Source of the DNA: CAG-791 sp045130475
GTDB taxonomy: Bacteria > Bacillota > Clostridia > Lachnospirales > Lachnospiraceae
Assembly (NCBI GenBank): GCA_045130475.1
Contig: JBGUPU010000065.1
Span: 1-64,000, forward strand
Direction of reading: 5' to 3'
Length of the DNA: 64,000 nucleotides
Shown here: positions 18,127 through 27,245 of the stretch, piece by piece
Numbering within the stretch: the first letter of the stretch is position 1
Layout: every line of letters begins with the position of its first letter
Position numbers and translations under genes: made by a program
The notes under the pieces: generated by a model
Seen by the model: only the letters and a program-made list of their open reading frames with translations
The model's database searches: none
Told to the model about the DNA's origin: nothing

Positions 18127-18442
18127 GTCTCAATCCTCCTGTTTTTGTGTCTGTTTAGTTATATTTTAGCATGAAAAAGAAAAAGAAACTTTGGAAATCT
18201 GCGATTTTCGGAGTTTTTTTGATTGCCTGAAAATGTCCTGATTAAGAGAGTTTCTGTCGTGAAAGCCACTAAATGAAACCGTTTTTCCATCCTATAATGC
18301 AGACATAAGAAAACACAGCGGGAGCACACAATACTCCCGGAAAGAAAAAGGGGCAGGCTGTAAACCCTGAAAACAGCAGAAACTCAAACACTATACATCT
18401 AAGTAAACACATCAAATCATGAGTTCCAGGGAGGAAAATAAG
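18127..18442. promoter_or_regulatory. Divergent promoter region between AraC regulator and binding-protein gene
   Basis: About 315 bases. TATAAT at 18293-18298 points to the plus-strand gene. TGAAACCGTTTTTCCA just before it is loosely cre-like (CcpA), with an extra base against consensus, so that reading is tentative. The left part is A/T-rich and would hold the regulator's own promoter. Confidence 0.5.
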
Positions 18443-19495
18443 ATGAGAAAGATGAGCAGAATGAACAGGATGATGACCGGACTGATCAGTGCAGCAGCGG
18501 TGGCAGCCCTGCTTGCAGGCTGCGGAAGCACTGCCGGCGCCGGCGCTGCGAACACAGCGAATTCCGCAAATAAGGCAAGTACTGCAGAGGCTGCAGACGG
18601 CGCCTACAATATGGCCTACGTTGTTTCCACCGAAGATGAGTACCTGGGACTGCTCAGGGACGAAGTTGTGGCAGCTGCCGAGGAGAAGGGCGTCAATATG
18701 GAAGTCCTTTATTCGGGAAATGACGCGCTCAAGATGATCGACTGTGTTGAGGCAGCAAAGAGCAAGGGCAAGGACGCGGTCCTGATCAACCTGCATGCAG
18801 CAGAGGAAGCAAAGGCCTGCATCGAAGCGGCCGGTGATGAGATGAAGGTTGTCTTCGTCAACCGTGAGCCGGATGATCCCAGTCTCCTTAACGAGAACGT
18901 AGTGGTTGTTGGTTCCGACGAGCACCAGTCCGGAAGATTCCAGGGCGAATACCTGGCAGAGTATTTCAAGGGAATCGGCCAGACCGATGTCAACTATGTA
19001 CTTCTCAGAGGAACCGACGGTCTTGTACACACGACACTCCGCTCTGAGGGCGTGGTCGCGGCAATGGAAGAAAACGGCCTCAATGTCCATGAAGTGGCCT
19101 CTGTGGAAGCAGAATATGACAGAAATACAGCTAAGAGCGAGATGGATACAGTTCTTCCCGGACTGGAATTTGACTGCCTGATCTCCAACAACGATGCAAT
19201 GGCCATCGGTGCTATTCTGGCCATGAAGGATGCCGGAATTGACCCCAAGTCTGTCCCGATCGTAGGAATCGATGCAACCGAGGACGCCAGGGAGGAAATC
19301 CGCAGCGGCGAAATGGCAATGACAGTTTTCCAGAGCGCAAAAGGACAGGCTGAAGATTCTGTTCAGGCAGCGATCAATATGCTGGACGGCAAAGACCTCG
19401 CCGAGGGCACAGGCTGTGAAGTGTCCGCAGACAACCCCTACACCCTGTACTTCCCCTTCATCCCCGTTACCGCCGAAAACGTCGACGACATCTGA
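18443..19495 (+). CDS. Sugar ABC transporter substrate-binding lipoprotein (ribose-binding type), orphan
   Basis: A 350-residue lipoprotein: signal segment with lipobox LLAGC at about residue 24, a low-complexity Ala/Asn/Ser spacer, then a periplasmic-binding-protein type 1 fold (YNMAYVVSTEDEYLGLLRDEV; ISNNDAMAIGAILAMKDAGI; PIVGIDATEDAREEI). It should bind a monosaccharide or related ligand outside the membrane. AGGGAGG lies eight bases before ATG 18443, preferred over ATG 18419. No permease or ATPase gene adjoins it; a terminator follows. It must therefore work with an importer encoded elsewhere or act as a sensor input. The divergent AraC gene is its probable regulator. Confidence 0.9.
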   Translation: MRKMSRMNRMMTGLISAAAVAALLAGCGSTAGAGAANTANSANKASTAEAADGAYNMAYVVSTEDEYLGLLRDEVVAAAEEKGVNMEVLYSGNDALKMIDCVEAAKSKGKDAVLINLHAAEEAKACIEAAGDEMKVVFVNREPDDPSLLNENVVVVGSDEHQSGRFQGEYLAEYFKGIGQTDVNYVLLRGTDGLVHTTLRSEGVVAAMEENGLNVHEVASVEAEYDRNTAKSEMDTVLPGLEFDCLISNNDAMAIGAILAMKDAGIDPKSVPIVGIDATEDAREEIRSGEMAMTVFQSAKGQAEDSVQAAINMLDGKDLAEGTGCEVSADNPYTLYFPFIPVTAENVDDI

Positions 19496-19608
19496 TCCTG
19501 AAAAGATAAAGAAGGATGGCGGATGTACCCCCTCCAACTCCTGTCGTACATCGTCTGTCATCCTCTTATCTTCAATAACTCGACAAGTAAATAACACAAC
19601 CCTCAAAA

Positions 19609-19656
19609 AAACAGCCTGCAGACGGATGAATCGCATCAGTCTGCAGGCTGTTTTTT
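19609..19656 (+). terminator. Terminator after the binding-protein gene
   Basis: Arms ACAGCCTGCAGAC / GTCTGCAGGCTGT followed by a run of T. It may also serve minus-strand transcripts from the rubredoxin gene. Confidence 0.85.
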
Positions 19657-19719
19657 GACTATAAAAATTTAAATCATCAGTTGCAGCTTCACGCCCGTTC
19701 AGGGTGCGATATGTAACAA

Positions 19720-19887
19720 TTATTCGTCCTCTGCGGGAGAGAACTGATCTTTGCCTACGCTGCACATAGGACACTCAAAATCATCGGGGAGATCCTCGAA
19801 CTTGGTTCCGGGCTCGATGCCGGCCTCAAGATCGCCGAGATCCTCATCATAGATATATCCGCAGACATCACATACAAATTTTGCCAT
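19720..19887 (-). CDS. Rubredoxin
   Basis: A short gene of 55 codons on the minus strand, starting MAKFVCDVCGYIYDEDLGDL and ending with ECPMCSVGKDQFSP. The two pairs CxxCG and CPMC are the four iron ligands of rubredoxin, and the length is normal for the family. It carries single electrons in the cytoplasm, in anaerobes often toward peroxide- or superoxide-reducing enzymes. GGAGGAAGTTCA precedes ATG 19887. It is monocistronic; no partner oxidoreductase gene is adjacent. Confidence 0.97.
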   Translation of the reverse strand: MAKFVCDVCGYIYDEDLGDLEAGIEPGTKFEDLPDDFECPMCSVGKDQFSPAEDE

Positions 19888-20034
19888 TGAACTTCCTCCA
19901 TCAATGAAATATTGGTAATTATTTGCTACAGTGATACAATAATAGTTCTATAAGTACATTAGCAAATACGCAATGCTGTGTCAAAGATTATTTCATGCAC
20001 ATTTTTGTTTCAGAGAGAGGAATACATTAGCTAT

Positions 20035-21390
20035 ATGCAGGAGAATACATTCACGCAGGGAAATATTGTGCGGGGAATGCTGCGCTTTTCGGTCCCATAC
20101 CTGATCACCTGCTTTCTGCAGACTTTTTACGGGATGGCAGATCTGTTCATTGTGGGACAGTTCAACGAAGCGGCGTCGATCACGGCCGTGTCTGTCGGCA
20201 GTCAGCTGATGCATATGCTGACGGTGGTGATCGCCGGCTTTGCCATGGGCTCCACGGTCCTGATCGCCCGCAGCGTGGGAGCGGGAGACAGGCAGGGCAT
20301 CGCGGGTGCAGTCAGTACCACTTTTGCAGTGTTCGGGGCACTTGCTGCGGGACTGACCCTTGTGCTTCTGGTCTTTACCCTCCCGATCATTAACCTTTTA
20401 AAGGTCCCCGCAGAGGCCGTCCCCGAGGCGGTATCCTATATGCGGATCTGTTTTGCGGGTGTCCTGTTCATCACCGCCTACAACGTTGTTTCGGCTGTTT
20501 TCAGAGGCCTGGGCGACACGCGGCGCCCCATGTATTATGTCGCTGTCGCAGGCATCATCAACGTCGGCCTGGACTGGGTGCTGGTCGGCCCTCTGGGAAT
20601 GGGCGCGGCGGGTGCCGCTGCGGCTACGGTGGCCAGCCAGGGAATCTCAGTCCTGCTGGGACTGATCGCACTCAGAAAATATCACCCGGATGCTTTCCGC
20701 AGGTCGGTGCGTGCGGACAGGGAAGATGCCGGGAAGATCATCCATGTCGGTCTGCCGGTTGCCCTGCAGGAAGGGATGATCCAGGTCTCTTTCCTGGTCA
20801 TCACCATGATCGCCAACAGCCGCGGTGTCGAGGTGGCAGCCGCTGTCGGCATTGTGGAGAAGGTCATCAGTTTCCTCTTCCTTGTGCCGAGCGCCATGCT
20901 CTCGACTGTTTCCGCGCTCTCTGCCCAGAATGCCGGTGCCGGACAGCACGCGCGCAGCCGCCAGGTGCTGAAGATCGGCTGTATGATCTGTGCCGGATTC
21001 GGGACGGTCATCTTTATACTGTGCCAGCCTCTGGCCCCCTGGATTGTCTCTCTGTTTGTTAAAAAGGGGGACAATATAGAGACGGTCGTGCGCTTCGGCG
21101 CAGAGTACCTGCGCACCTATTCGGTGGACTGCATTTTTGCAGGCATCCATTTCTGCTTCAGCGGCTTTTTCAGCGCCTATGGCAAGTCAGGATATTCCTT
21201 CCTGCACAATATTATTTCCATCATAACCTTCCGCATCCCCGGCGCATGGGCCGCCGCGGTCTTCTTTCCCGCCACTCTCTATCCCATGGGACTGGCGGCG
21301 CCGATGGGATCCCTTTTGTCCGTGGTCATCTGTCTGTATCTGTATCGCAGGGGCGGGGCCGACTGGGGCCTCCAACCGGCAGAGGAGTAA
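20035..21390 (+). CDS. MATE-family efflux transporter
   Basis: A 451-residue membrane protein with twelve hydrophobic segments and MATE features: FSVPYLITCFLQTFYGMADLFIVGQF at the N-terminus, GLGDTRRPMYY, and a pseudo-repeat in the second half. MATE proteins export drugs or metabolites against sodium or protons. ATG 20035 follows AGAGAGGAA at a slightly long distance; an in-frame ATG at 19978 would add unconserved residues. A terminator follows. Confidence 0.92.
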   Translation: MQENTFTQGNIVRGMLRFSVPYLITCFLQTFYGMADLFIVGQFNEAASITAVSVGSQLMHMLTVVIAGFAMGSTVLIARSVGAGDRQGIAGAVSTTFAVFGALAAGLTLVLLVFTLPIINLLKVPAEAVPEAVSYMRICFAGVLFITAYNVVSAVFRGLGDTRRPMYYVAVAGIINVGLDWVLVGPLGMGAAGAAAATVASQGISVLLGLIALRKYHPDAFRRSVRADREDAGKIIHVGLPVALQEGMIQVSFLVITMIANSRGVEVAAAVGIVEKVISFLFLVPSAMLSTVSALSAQNAGAGQHARSRQVLKIGCMICAGFGTVIFILCQPLAPWIVSLFVKKGDNIETVVRFGAEYLRTYSVDCIFAGIHFCFSGFFSAYGKSGYSFLHNIISIITFRIPGAWAAAVFFPATLYPMGLAAPMGSLLSVVICLYLYRRGGADWGLQPAEE

Positions 21391-21406
21391 AAAAACAATA
21401 TAACAA

Positions 21407-21441
21407 GGGGCAGGGAATTTTGTTTCCCTGCCCCTCGTGTT
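21407..21441. terminator. Terminator after the MATE gene
   Basis: Arms GGGGCAGGGAA / TTCCCTGCCCC followed by TCGTGTTTTTTT on the plus strand. Confidence 0.88.
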
Positions 21442-21552
21442 TTTTTATAGACGTATCTTTCCATATACCCGTTCATAAGCTCTGTGCGTAAATGTTGGAG
21501 CTGCTGAAGTGCCCGCGCCCCGCGCACCAGCCTCCCGGACGGGCCGGTATTG

Positions 21553-22155
21553 TTATCTTCGGTTGTATTTTTGGTGCTCCGCTTCCAAGGACTCCACATT
21601 CGGGTTGAGGGCGCAGTATTCGTCATTTGCGGCCCGGCAGAGAGTCTCCATTTCCTTCTCCAGCCCGACAAGGGCGGCGACGCCGTAGGAGAAGCTCCAC
21701 ACGTCATTACAGCATTTCTCCCGACGGCCTGCCGCGTCGGAAGGTTTCATTCCCAGAAGTGTTCTTCCATAAGAAGGATCGTCGCAGGTGGCGATATAAC
21801 GGCGGACCGCGTTCCGATACTCCCAGTAAAGAGCGGCGTCGCACTCCGGATCCTGCTTAGGACGGTCATCCAGCTGCATTGAGGTCAGAATCGAGAGAAC
21901 CTCTTTTTTGCGGAATTTCGGGAAAAAGCCCGGCGATTTTACGATCGTGGCCAGAGAGATCAGATTGAAGAGAAAACGATCGACGAGCTTTTCGGGATGT
22001 TTTTTGTCCATATGCCTGCAGGAAAAGAGATCCTTCCGGTACTGGTCGGCCTGCGTATTGGAATCTGTGCCGTATGCATCGAGCTTATTCTTGCGGACAT
22101 CGGGCTCGGTCTCAGTGTAGTAGGGCTCCAGCAGCGGATGCAGTTCTATTGCCAT
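21553..22155 (-). CDS. Conserved-looking hypothetical protein
   Basis: A 200-residue, probably soluble protein with no signal peptide or membrane helix. It opens MAIELHPLLEPYYTETEPDV and is rich in charged residues; cysteines are scattered (CDDPSYG, KCCNDVW). The first half (KKHPEKLVDRFLFNLISLATIVKS) looks helical. I do not recognise a characterised family; it resembles uncharacterised Firmicutes proteins of about 200 residues. A GGAGGATATGAAAA site precedes ATG 22155. It converges on the MATE gene. Confidence 0.7.
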   Translation of the reverse strand: MAIELHPLLEPYYTETEPDVRKNKLDAYGTDSNTQADQYRKDLFSCRHMDKKHPEKLVDRFLFNLISLATIVKSPGFFPKFRKKEVLSILTSMQLDDRPKQDPECDAALYWEYRNAVRRYIATCDDPSYGRTLLGMKPSDAAGRREKCCNDVWSFSYGVAALVGLEKEMETLCRAANDEYCALNPNVESLEAEHQKYNRR

Positions 22156-22231
22156 TTTTCATATCCTCCTATGCAGTCTCTGCCCGACTACAGTCAGCAG
22201 CGGCTTGTCTGTGATGCACTTGTATTACTTC

Positions 22232-22260
22232 TTCATCGCGCAGGACTCGGGGGCGGGTCC
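22232..22260. repeat. Dispersed hairpin repeat, copy 1
   Basis: TTCATCGCGCAGGACTCG, then GGGGCGGGTCC. It matches 63739-63767 closely, and its first 11 bases match 57865-57875. The GGAC/GTCC halves pair. Confidence 0.65.
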
Positions 22261-22619
22261 CGGATCCTGCTCGTCAGCGGGCTTCTTTTCCTGTGCACTT
22301 AAGTATCCCATGAAAAAAAATGAAAGTCAACGCGGCGTTACACGGACGCGCTCCGGTCAGCATTTGACCGGGGATGAAAAGACTGTATTGGCCATGTGAA
22401 AAAAAGGAATCAAAAGAAGGGTTTTCCCCATGAGAAGAACAATGTTTTGCATGTTCATAAATGTGGAAAAGCCCTGAAGTGATGTGGAAAGGTATGTGGA
22501 CAGGCCGCTTTTTTGACAGAGAAAAATGCAGTAAATAAAGGGGCTTGAGGGCGATTGTGGATAACAGAATGCCTTGTTTTCAGCAAAGTGATGAAAATGA
22601 AGAAATTCATTAAAAAGGA

Positions 22620-22648
22620 TTGAAAAACATTTTTTACACAGATATAAT
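22620..22648 (+). promoter_or_regulatory. Promoter of the Tad pilus operon
   Basis: TTGAAA at 22620-22625 and TATAAT at 22643-22648 with a 17-base spacer, 46 bases before the first gene's start codon. Confidence 0.75.
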
Positions 22649-22694
22649 CTGCGGCATAACTAATCGGAAAGCATTTGAGAAGGAGGTCTCCGGT

Positions 22695-23159
22695 ATGTAT
22701 GGAGTGTATGGGGCTGCAGAGGCAATTTTGGATCCGATGACATACGGCACTGCCGCCCTGGGATGTATGGCCGCAGTTTCAGCCGCAACAGATCTCTTCT
22801 GCGGAAAGGTGTACAACATCGTCACTGTACCGGGGCTGTGTCTGGGCGTATTCCTGGCGGTACATCGGTCAGGTGCAGCAGGGCTGCTGGACATCCTCTG
22901 TGCAGCAGGATTCACTGTACTGCTTCTGTTTCCATTTTACAGGGCGGGCGGCCTCGGTGCAGGAGATATAAAGCTTCTGGCGGCGATCTCCGCATTTCTG
23001 CCCGCAAAGGACTACCTGTGCTGTTTTGCGGCGGCATTCGCCATCGGCGCAGTTTCAGGCCTTGTCCGTCTTGCTGTATCAAGAGGGAGAAAGCGTACAA
23101 TCCATTTTGCAGTGCCGGTGGCAGTCAGCGTTCTTCTGCATCTGGCAGGGCTGTATTGA
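22695..23159 (+). CDS. A24-type prepilin peptidase (CpaA/TadV-like)
   Basis: A 154-residue membrane protein, short like CpaA/TadV enzymes that lack the methylase domain. Both catalytic aspartates of the family are visible: Asp in ATDLFCGKVYN and the GxGD motif in GLGAGDIKLLAAI. It should cleave the leader of Flp-type prepilins at the membrane. AAGGAGG precedes ATG 22695, which is preferred over frames opening at 22620. It is the first gene of the pilus operon; a second A24 protein is encoded at 37723. Confidence 0.88.
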   Translation: MYGVYGAAEAILDPMTYGTAALGCMAAVSAATDLFCGKVYNIVTVPGLCLGVFLAVHRSGAAGLLDILCAAGFTVLLLFPFYRAGGLGAGDIKLLAAISAFLPAKDYLCCFAAAFAIGAVSGLVRLAVSRGRKRTIHFAVPVAVSVLLHLAGLY

Positions 23160-23211
23160 GCGCAGCAGGAAGCGGAAGAAAAGGTCATATTCAGGAAGAG
23201 GAGGACTGCAG

Positions 23212-24252
23212 ATGCCCGAAAAACAGGTGCCCGGACAAGGAGGCAGGAATGAAAAAATGATCGCGGTCTGTGACAGTGATCTGTCTTATGCAGGACGTTT
23301 GGTTGAGTACCTGCGGCAGGAGGCAGCTTTTCCTTTCGAGATCCGTCTGTATTCGAGTGCTCAGACTCTGCTGACAGACGAGGATGCCCGCAGGGCGGAT
23401 CTCCTTGTGATCGCCCAGTCGCAGTATACCTCTTCGGTAGAGCAGGCCGGATTCGCAGACCTGCTGGTCCTCAACGAGAGCGATGTGCTTATGGAGAAAC
23501 CCGACAACATCAGCAAGTTCCAGTCTATCGCGAATATTTCCGCACAGATCCGGTCGAAATGTGCGGGGGGAGAGGAACCGGTTCTCCCGTCGCTCCGGCA
23601 TGGGAGGCCTATGGTAAGGATCGGAGTCTACACACCGGTCACACGCTGCCTGCAGACGACTTTCAGCATGACGCTCGGCCAGATTCTGGCTAGCCGGCAC
23701 AGAGTCCTTTATATGAACTTTGAGGCTTTTTCCGGACTGGATAAGATGCTTGCCCGCGACTTCAAAGGAAGCGTGAGCGACCTGATCTATTACAACGAAT
23801 GTGCTCGGGAGAAGCTGGCGGGACAGCTGGAAATGATGACGGAAGAAGCCGGCGGAATGGACTTTCTCCCGCCGATGAAATCTTTTATTGAACTGCGGTC
23901 GATCAAAAAAGAACAGTGGAGCAGCCTTCTGCGGACGATCGGAAAGGTGACGGAATATGAGTATCTGATCATGGACCTGACGGAGCACACAGACGGCCTG
24001 CTGGATATCCTGCGTACCTGTGACAGGGTCTACACGATCGTGCGGGACGATACATTTTCCCGGGCACGCTGTTTTCAGTATGAGGACCTGCTGCGCAGGA
24101 TGAATTACGAGGATATCCGGATGCGCACGCAGTATTGGAAACTGCCGGTATTCCGCGAAATACCGGCGGGAATAGAGGATCTGACACGCGGCGAGCTGGC
24201 GGTCTATATCCGCGGGCACCTGCTGCAGGACAGGGAAATCTATGACAGATGA
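23212..24252 (+). CDS. TadZ/CpaE-like pilus localisation protein
   Basis: A 346-residue protein with an N-terminal receiver-like domain (MIAVCDSDLSYAGRLVEYL, residues about 16-130) and a C-terminal MinD/ParA-like domain (about 135-340; IGVYTPVTRC where a Walker A would be, later EYEYLIMDLTE). The P-loop is degenerate (no GKT/S), so ATP hydrolysis is doubtful. TadZ/CpaE proteins place the pilus machine at the membrane. AGGAAGAGGAGG precedes ATG 23212. Its end overlaps the start of the tadA gene by 11 bases, so the two were translationally coupled. Confidence 0.82.
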   Translation: MPEKQVPGQGGRNEKMIAVCDSDLSYAGRLVEYLRQEAAFPFEIRLYSSAQTLLTDEDARRADLLVIAQSQYTSSVEQAGFADLLVLNESDVLMEKPDNISKFQSIANISAQIRSKCAGGEEPVLPSLRHGRPMVRIGVYTPVTRCLQTTFSMTLGQILASRHRVLYMNFEAFSGLDKMLARDFKGSVSDLIYYNECAREKLAGQLEMMTEEAGGMDFLPPMKSFIELRSIKKEQWSSLLRTIGKVTEYEYLIMDLTEHTDGLLDILRTCDRVYTIVRDDTFSRARCFQYEDLLRRMNYEDIRMRTQYWKLPVFREIPAGIEDLTRGELAVYIRGHLLQDREIYDR

Positions 24253-24948
24253 AAAGAAGGGGACAGGGGCATTGAGTGCTTATACACAGACCAGGGAGGA
24301 GATCCACAATGCGGTCATGCAGGGAATCGATTTTTCCCGGAGTGTCGAGGACAGAGAGGTCCTGGAGCTGATCGACGATGAGATCGTCCGCGCAAAGCGC
24401 GCAGGGAGCCTGTCACTGGATGAGATGAAGAGGATGCGGCAGGAACTGTTCAACGCGATCCGGCGCCTGGATATCCTGCAGGAACTGATCGAGGATTCCT
24501 CCGTCACGGAGATCATGATCAACGGCCCCGACAAGATTTTCATTGAACGCGCAGGAAAGGTAGTTAAGACCGGGCGGACCTTTGTGTCCCGGGAGAAGCT
24601 GGAGGATGTCGTGCAGCAGATCGTATCCGCCTGCAACCGCGTGGTCAACGAATCTTCTCCGATCGTTGACGCGAGGCTGGACAACGGGGACCGCGTCAAT
24701 GTCGTTCTTCCGCCCGCCGCCCTGAACGGGCCGATCGTGACGATCCGGCGTTTCCCCGAGAAGCCGATCCGGATGGAGGACCTGCTGTCATTCGGTTCCC
24801 TTTCAGAGGAAATCGCTGCATTTCTGGACTGCATCGTACGGGCCGGATACAACATTTTTATCAGCGGAGGAACCGGATCGGGAAAGACAACCTTCCTCAA
24901 CGCGCTCTCCGAATATATACCCGCCGATGAGAGGGTCATCACCATCGA
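24242..24948 (+). pseudogene. tadA: TadA/CpaF pilus ATPase, 5' part, interrupted by an integrative element
   Basis: Codes for about 236 residues of the CpaF/TadA secretion ATPase: the N-terminal domain (TEIMINGPDKIFIERAG), the RLDNGDRVNVVLPP and IVTIRRF stretches, and Walker A SGGTGSGKTTFLN. It stops matching after ERVITI, exactly where CCATCGA marks the element's left end. Reading on, the frame enters the element and ends at a stop at 24997 with unrelated residues. The product would have Walker A but no Asp box, Walker B or arginine fingers. The rest of the gene is at 31427-31979, and joining the two ends gives ERVITIEDNAELQI in frame, the normal CpaF sequence. The insertion may be fresh or reversible since neither half shows decay. 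Confidence 0.93.
24942..24948. repeat. Attachment core at the element's left end (attL)
   Basis: CCATCGA, also present at 31420-31426. It is the only sequence shared between the two junctions when the tadA reading frame is restored. Confidence 0.8.
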
Positions 24949-25073
24949 TAATAAAGATTGCTTTTGCTGTCTTTTTACAGCTTTCATTATCTTTTGATAA
25001 ATGCAGAGATTTTAGTGTTTTTCTTGCTCTATCTTTCAGTATCTTATGATGCTTTTTTATAGCTTAAATCTAA

Positions 25074-25098
25074 AATAAGCGACAAATAAGAGACAAAA
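25074..25098. repeat. Element end repeat, left copy (possible integrase arm sites)
   Basis: AATAAGCGACAAATAAG followed by AGACAAAA; 22 of 25 bases match 31301-31325 in the same orientation. Within each copy AATAAGnnACAAA is itself repeated. It lies just beyond the integrase stop codon, 130 bases from the left end. Confidence 0.8.
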
Positions 25099-25110
25099 GA
25101 AGAGCTGTTA

Positions 25111-26478
25111 TCATGCTCTTTTTGTGTTCAGCATAGCACTAACTGTTGCACTTGCTTGTGCGTCTTTCTCTTTAAGAGCGTGAGCGTAAATATTCAGTGT
25201 TGTACCTATGTTCTTGTGTCCGAGTCTTGCAGAGATTGTCTTTACATCTGTGCCCCCTGCTACTAACAGTGTTGCGTGTGTGTGTCGTAAGTCGTGAACA
25301 GAAAGATGCGGCAACTGCTTTTCTTTCGGGACGCTTGCATTATGATTCTGTACAAGTCTATCTAACATTTTGTTAGGAGAAGACTTGTTAATCATATGCC
25401 CATCATACTGACTGAATACAAAATTATCATCTGGATTATCTCTGTTTCCTTTCCATGCAGACCCAAGCTCTAACATATGCATTTTCTGTTCTACACGCAA
25501 TTCTTGAAGCATCAAGATTTCACTATGTTCTATAACAACACTTCTATAAGAGTTTTCTGTTTTTGGGTCTTTGATGTACTGTCCGCCCTTGCTGACTGCA
25601 TATGCAACAGACTGTCTAATGCTGATTGTATCAGTCTTGAAGTCAATGTCTTTCCATGTGAGTGCTAACAGCTCACCGATACGACAACCGCTAAATACAG
25701 CTACTCTGAATAATGCTCTAAATGTATTGTACTGCAAGCGGGATACAGCTCTTGAATTGAAGCCATAGACACTTGTTTTTTTGCCCCAGTCATAAGTAGC
25801 AGTGACAACACACGGAGCAGGATTATCAAGAGCTTCAAGAAAGATGTTAGTCTGCTCTGGTGTCAAATATCTGATTCTGCTCTGCTTTGTTACGTTCGGA
25901 AGCTCTGCATTTTTGCAGGGGTTATCATCTATGACTTTATACTTTTTAGCTAACGTCATAACGCTTTGTAACTGTTTATGAAACGTAACAATAGAACCTC
26001 TTGAATAGCTCTCAGCTCTGCCGTTTTTACTTCCCTCTTGTGCTAACTTGCTGTACAGAACAGTCAAATGCTCTGGAGTGATACGGCCGATTTTTATTGA
26101 TCCAATCTCGGGCATGATGACTTCATCAAGGTGCTTTGTATACATGTAATAAGTGCTATCAGCAAAATGACTTTTTGCATACGGCTTCCATGACTGCTCA
26201 TAGAAATCTATCAGACGAATTTTATCGCCCTTCATATAAGCCGCCCCTGTCATTCTCTTTTCAAGATTATCAGCATATAGCTGTACATCTTTCATTATAG
26301 AACTATCAGAACGTGGGTTGCCTTTGTCAGTGACAGCAGAAATGCCCATCTCGTCAAGTGTGTATGTTGTTGTCTCTTTGTTCTGAACACGCTTGCCATT
26401 CTTTACAAGATAACCTTTGTAAATAGTGATTCTATAAGTCGTGCCACGCTCACCCACACGCTTTTTGACGCTTGCCAT
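25111..26478 (-). CDS. int: Tyrosine-recombinase integrase
   Basis: A 455-residue phage-type integrase. N-terminal arm-binding region (about 1-70), SAM-like core-binding domain (about 80-190; FADSTYYMYTKHLDEVIMP) and C-terminal catalytic domain with Arg in FSGCRIGELLALTW, the HxLR box HDLRHTHAT, LGHKNI and the nucleophile Tyr in LNIYAHA. It would catalyse insertion at, and excision from, the tadA site. It lies at the left end and points outward, the normal position next to attL. GGAGAAAATATC precedes ATG 26478. It is 33 bases downstream of the serine recombinase gene on the same strand. Confidence 0.95.
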   Translation of the reverse strand: MASVKKRVGERGTTYRITIYKGYLVKNGKRVQNKETTTYTLDEMGISAVTDKGNPRSDSSIMKDVQLYADNLEKRMTGAAYMKGDKIRLIDFYEQSWKPYAKSHFADSTYYMYTKHLDEVIMPEIGSIKIGRITPEHLTVLYSKLAQEGSKNGRAESYSRGSIVTFHKQLQSVMTLAKKYKVIDDNPCKNAELPNVTKQSRIRYLTPEQTNIFLEALDNPAPCVVTATYDWGKKTSVYGFNSRAVSRLQYNTFRALFRVAVFSGCRIGELLALTWKDIDFKTDTISIRQSVAYAVSKGGQYIKDPKTENSYRSVVIEHSEILMLQELRVEQKMHMLELGSAWKGNRDNPDDNFVFSQYDGHMINKSSPNKMLDRLVQNHNASVPKEKQLPHLSVHDLRHTHATLLVAGGTDVKTISARLGHKNIGTTLNIYAHALKEKDAQASATVSAMLNTKRA

Positions 26479-26510
26479 GATATTTTCTCCTTTCGTGTGT
26501 ACCTGCGTTA

Positions 26511-27245
26511 TCAGTTATCTATAAATTCAACTGTAACAGTATCATTCCCAATGTTCACTTCATAGCCGTGCAGACCTTTCATTTCACGTTTGTATTTGTA
26601 ATATGTGTTTCTGCTCAGACCTGTGAGTTTCATTACATCTGCATCGGGAAGAGTGCCATCAAAGTCTTTGCTGTACTTCTGAATCTGTGCTTTTGCTTCA
26701 ATAGATTTCTTTGTTGTCAGTTTTGCCCCCTGCTTCTGCCCAATCTGCTTACCGTTAATGCGTGCTGTCTCAATTCCTTCTTTTGTACGTTGATGTAAAT
26801 CATCAACTTCTTTCTGTGACTGCTCAAAAGCAATACGAATCTGCTTTTGAGCTAACTTTCTAAAATAATTGTTCAGTCCTTTGAAGATTTCATCTTCATC
26901 TGTACCAGTCAGCTCAATTTTGTCTTTCAGACTGTCTGCATAGGTATCTGTATTTATGTATGCTTCTTTGAGAAATACTAAATTTACACCTCTGTCAAAC
27001 AATTCAAAATATGTCTTGATTCCATCATCTGCATTTCTGCTCATTCTGCTGACACTATCGAATACAAGTGTGTCTCCTGCTTTTACTTTCTTAAACAGCT
27101 TGTTCCACTCGGGCCTGTCTAACTTTGTACCCGTATATGCTTCTTGAAAAATCACTGCATCGGGATAGCTTGCTTTGATGTTTCTAATCTGCCTTTCAAT
27201 GCTCTGCTGTTTTGTGCTGATTCTGCAATATCCGTAAATACACAT
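26511..27245 (-). CDS. Serine recombinase (resolvase/invertase type)
   Basis: A 244-residue protein with a resolvase catalytic domain: YCRISTKQQSIERQ carries the nucleophile Ser (residue 10), followed by DTLVFDSVSRMSRN typical of the family. A helical middle and a C-terminal helix-turn-helix (PDADVMKLTGLSRNTYYKYKRE) follow. It could resolve dimers or invert or excise DNA; it lacks the long C-terminal domain of large serine integrases. The tyrosine integrase is next to it, so its separate job in the element is unclear. AAAGGAGTCAGAC precedes ATG 27245. Confidence 0.93.
   Translation of the reverse strand: MCIYGYCRISTKQQSIERQIRNIKASYPDAVIFQEAYTGTKLDRPEWNKLFKKVKAGDTLVFDSVSRMSRNADDGIKTYFELFDRGVNLVFLKEAYINTDTYADSLKDKIELTGTDEDEIFKGLNNYFRKLAQKQIRIAFEQSQKEVDDLHQRTKEGIETARINGKQIGQKQGAKLTTKKSIEAKAQIQKYSKDFDGTLPDADVMKLTGLSRNTYYKYKREMKGLHGYEVNIGNDTVTVEFIDN

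Larger units (their letters stand above)
22156..22694. other. Intergenic region upstream of the Tad operon
   Basis: About 540 bases without a supported gene. It holds one copy of a hairpin repeat (22232-22260), several TGTGGA-type sequences between 22460 and 22565 including one perfect DnaA box (TGTGGATAA, 22556-22564), and the pilus promoter at 22620-22648. Confidence 0.6.

Noticed and set aside
18274..18289. cre-like CcpA site before the sugar-binding protein gene
   Set aside because: One extra base and a mismatch in the central CG context against consensus; kept only as a remark on the region.
18269..19774. Minus-strand open frame of 501 codons opposite the sugar-binding protein
   Set aside because: Antisense shadow; composition rich in Cys and His without motifs, and the sense gene is unmistakable.
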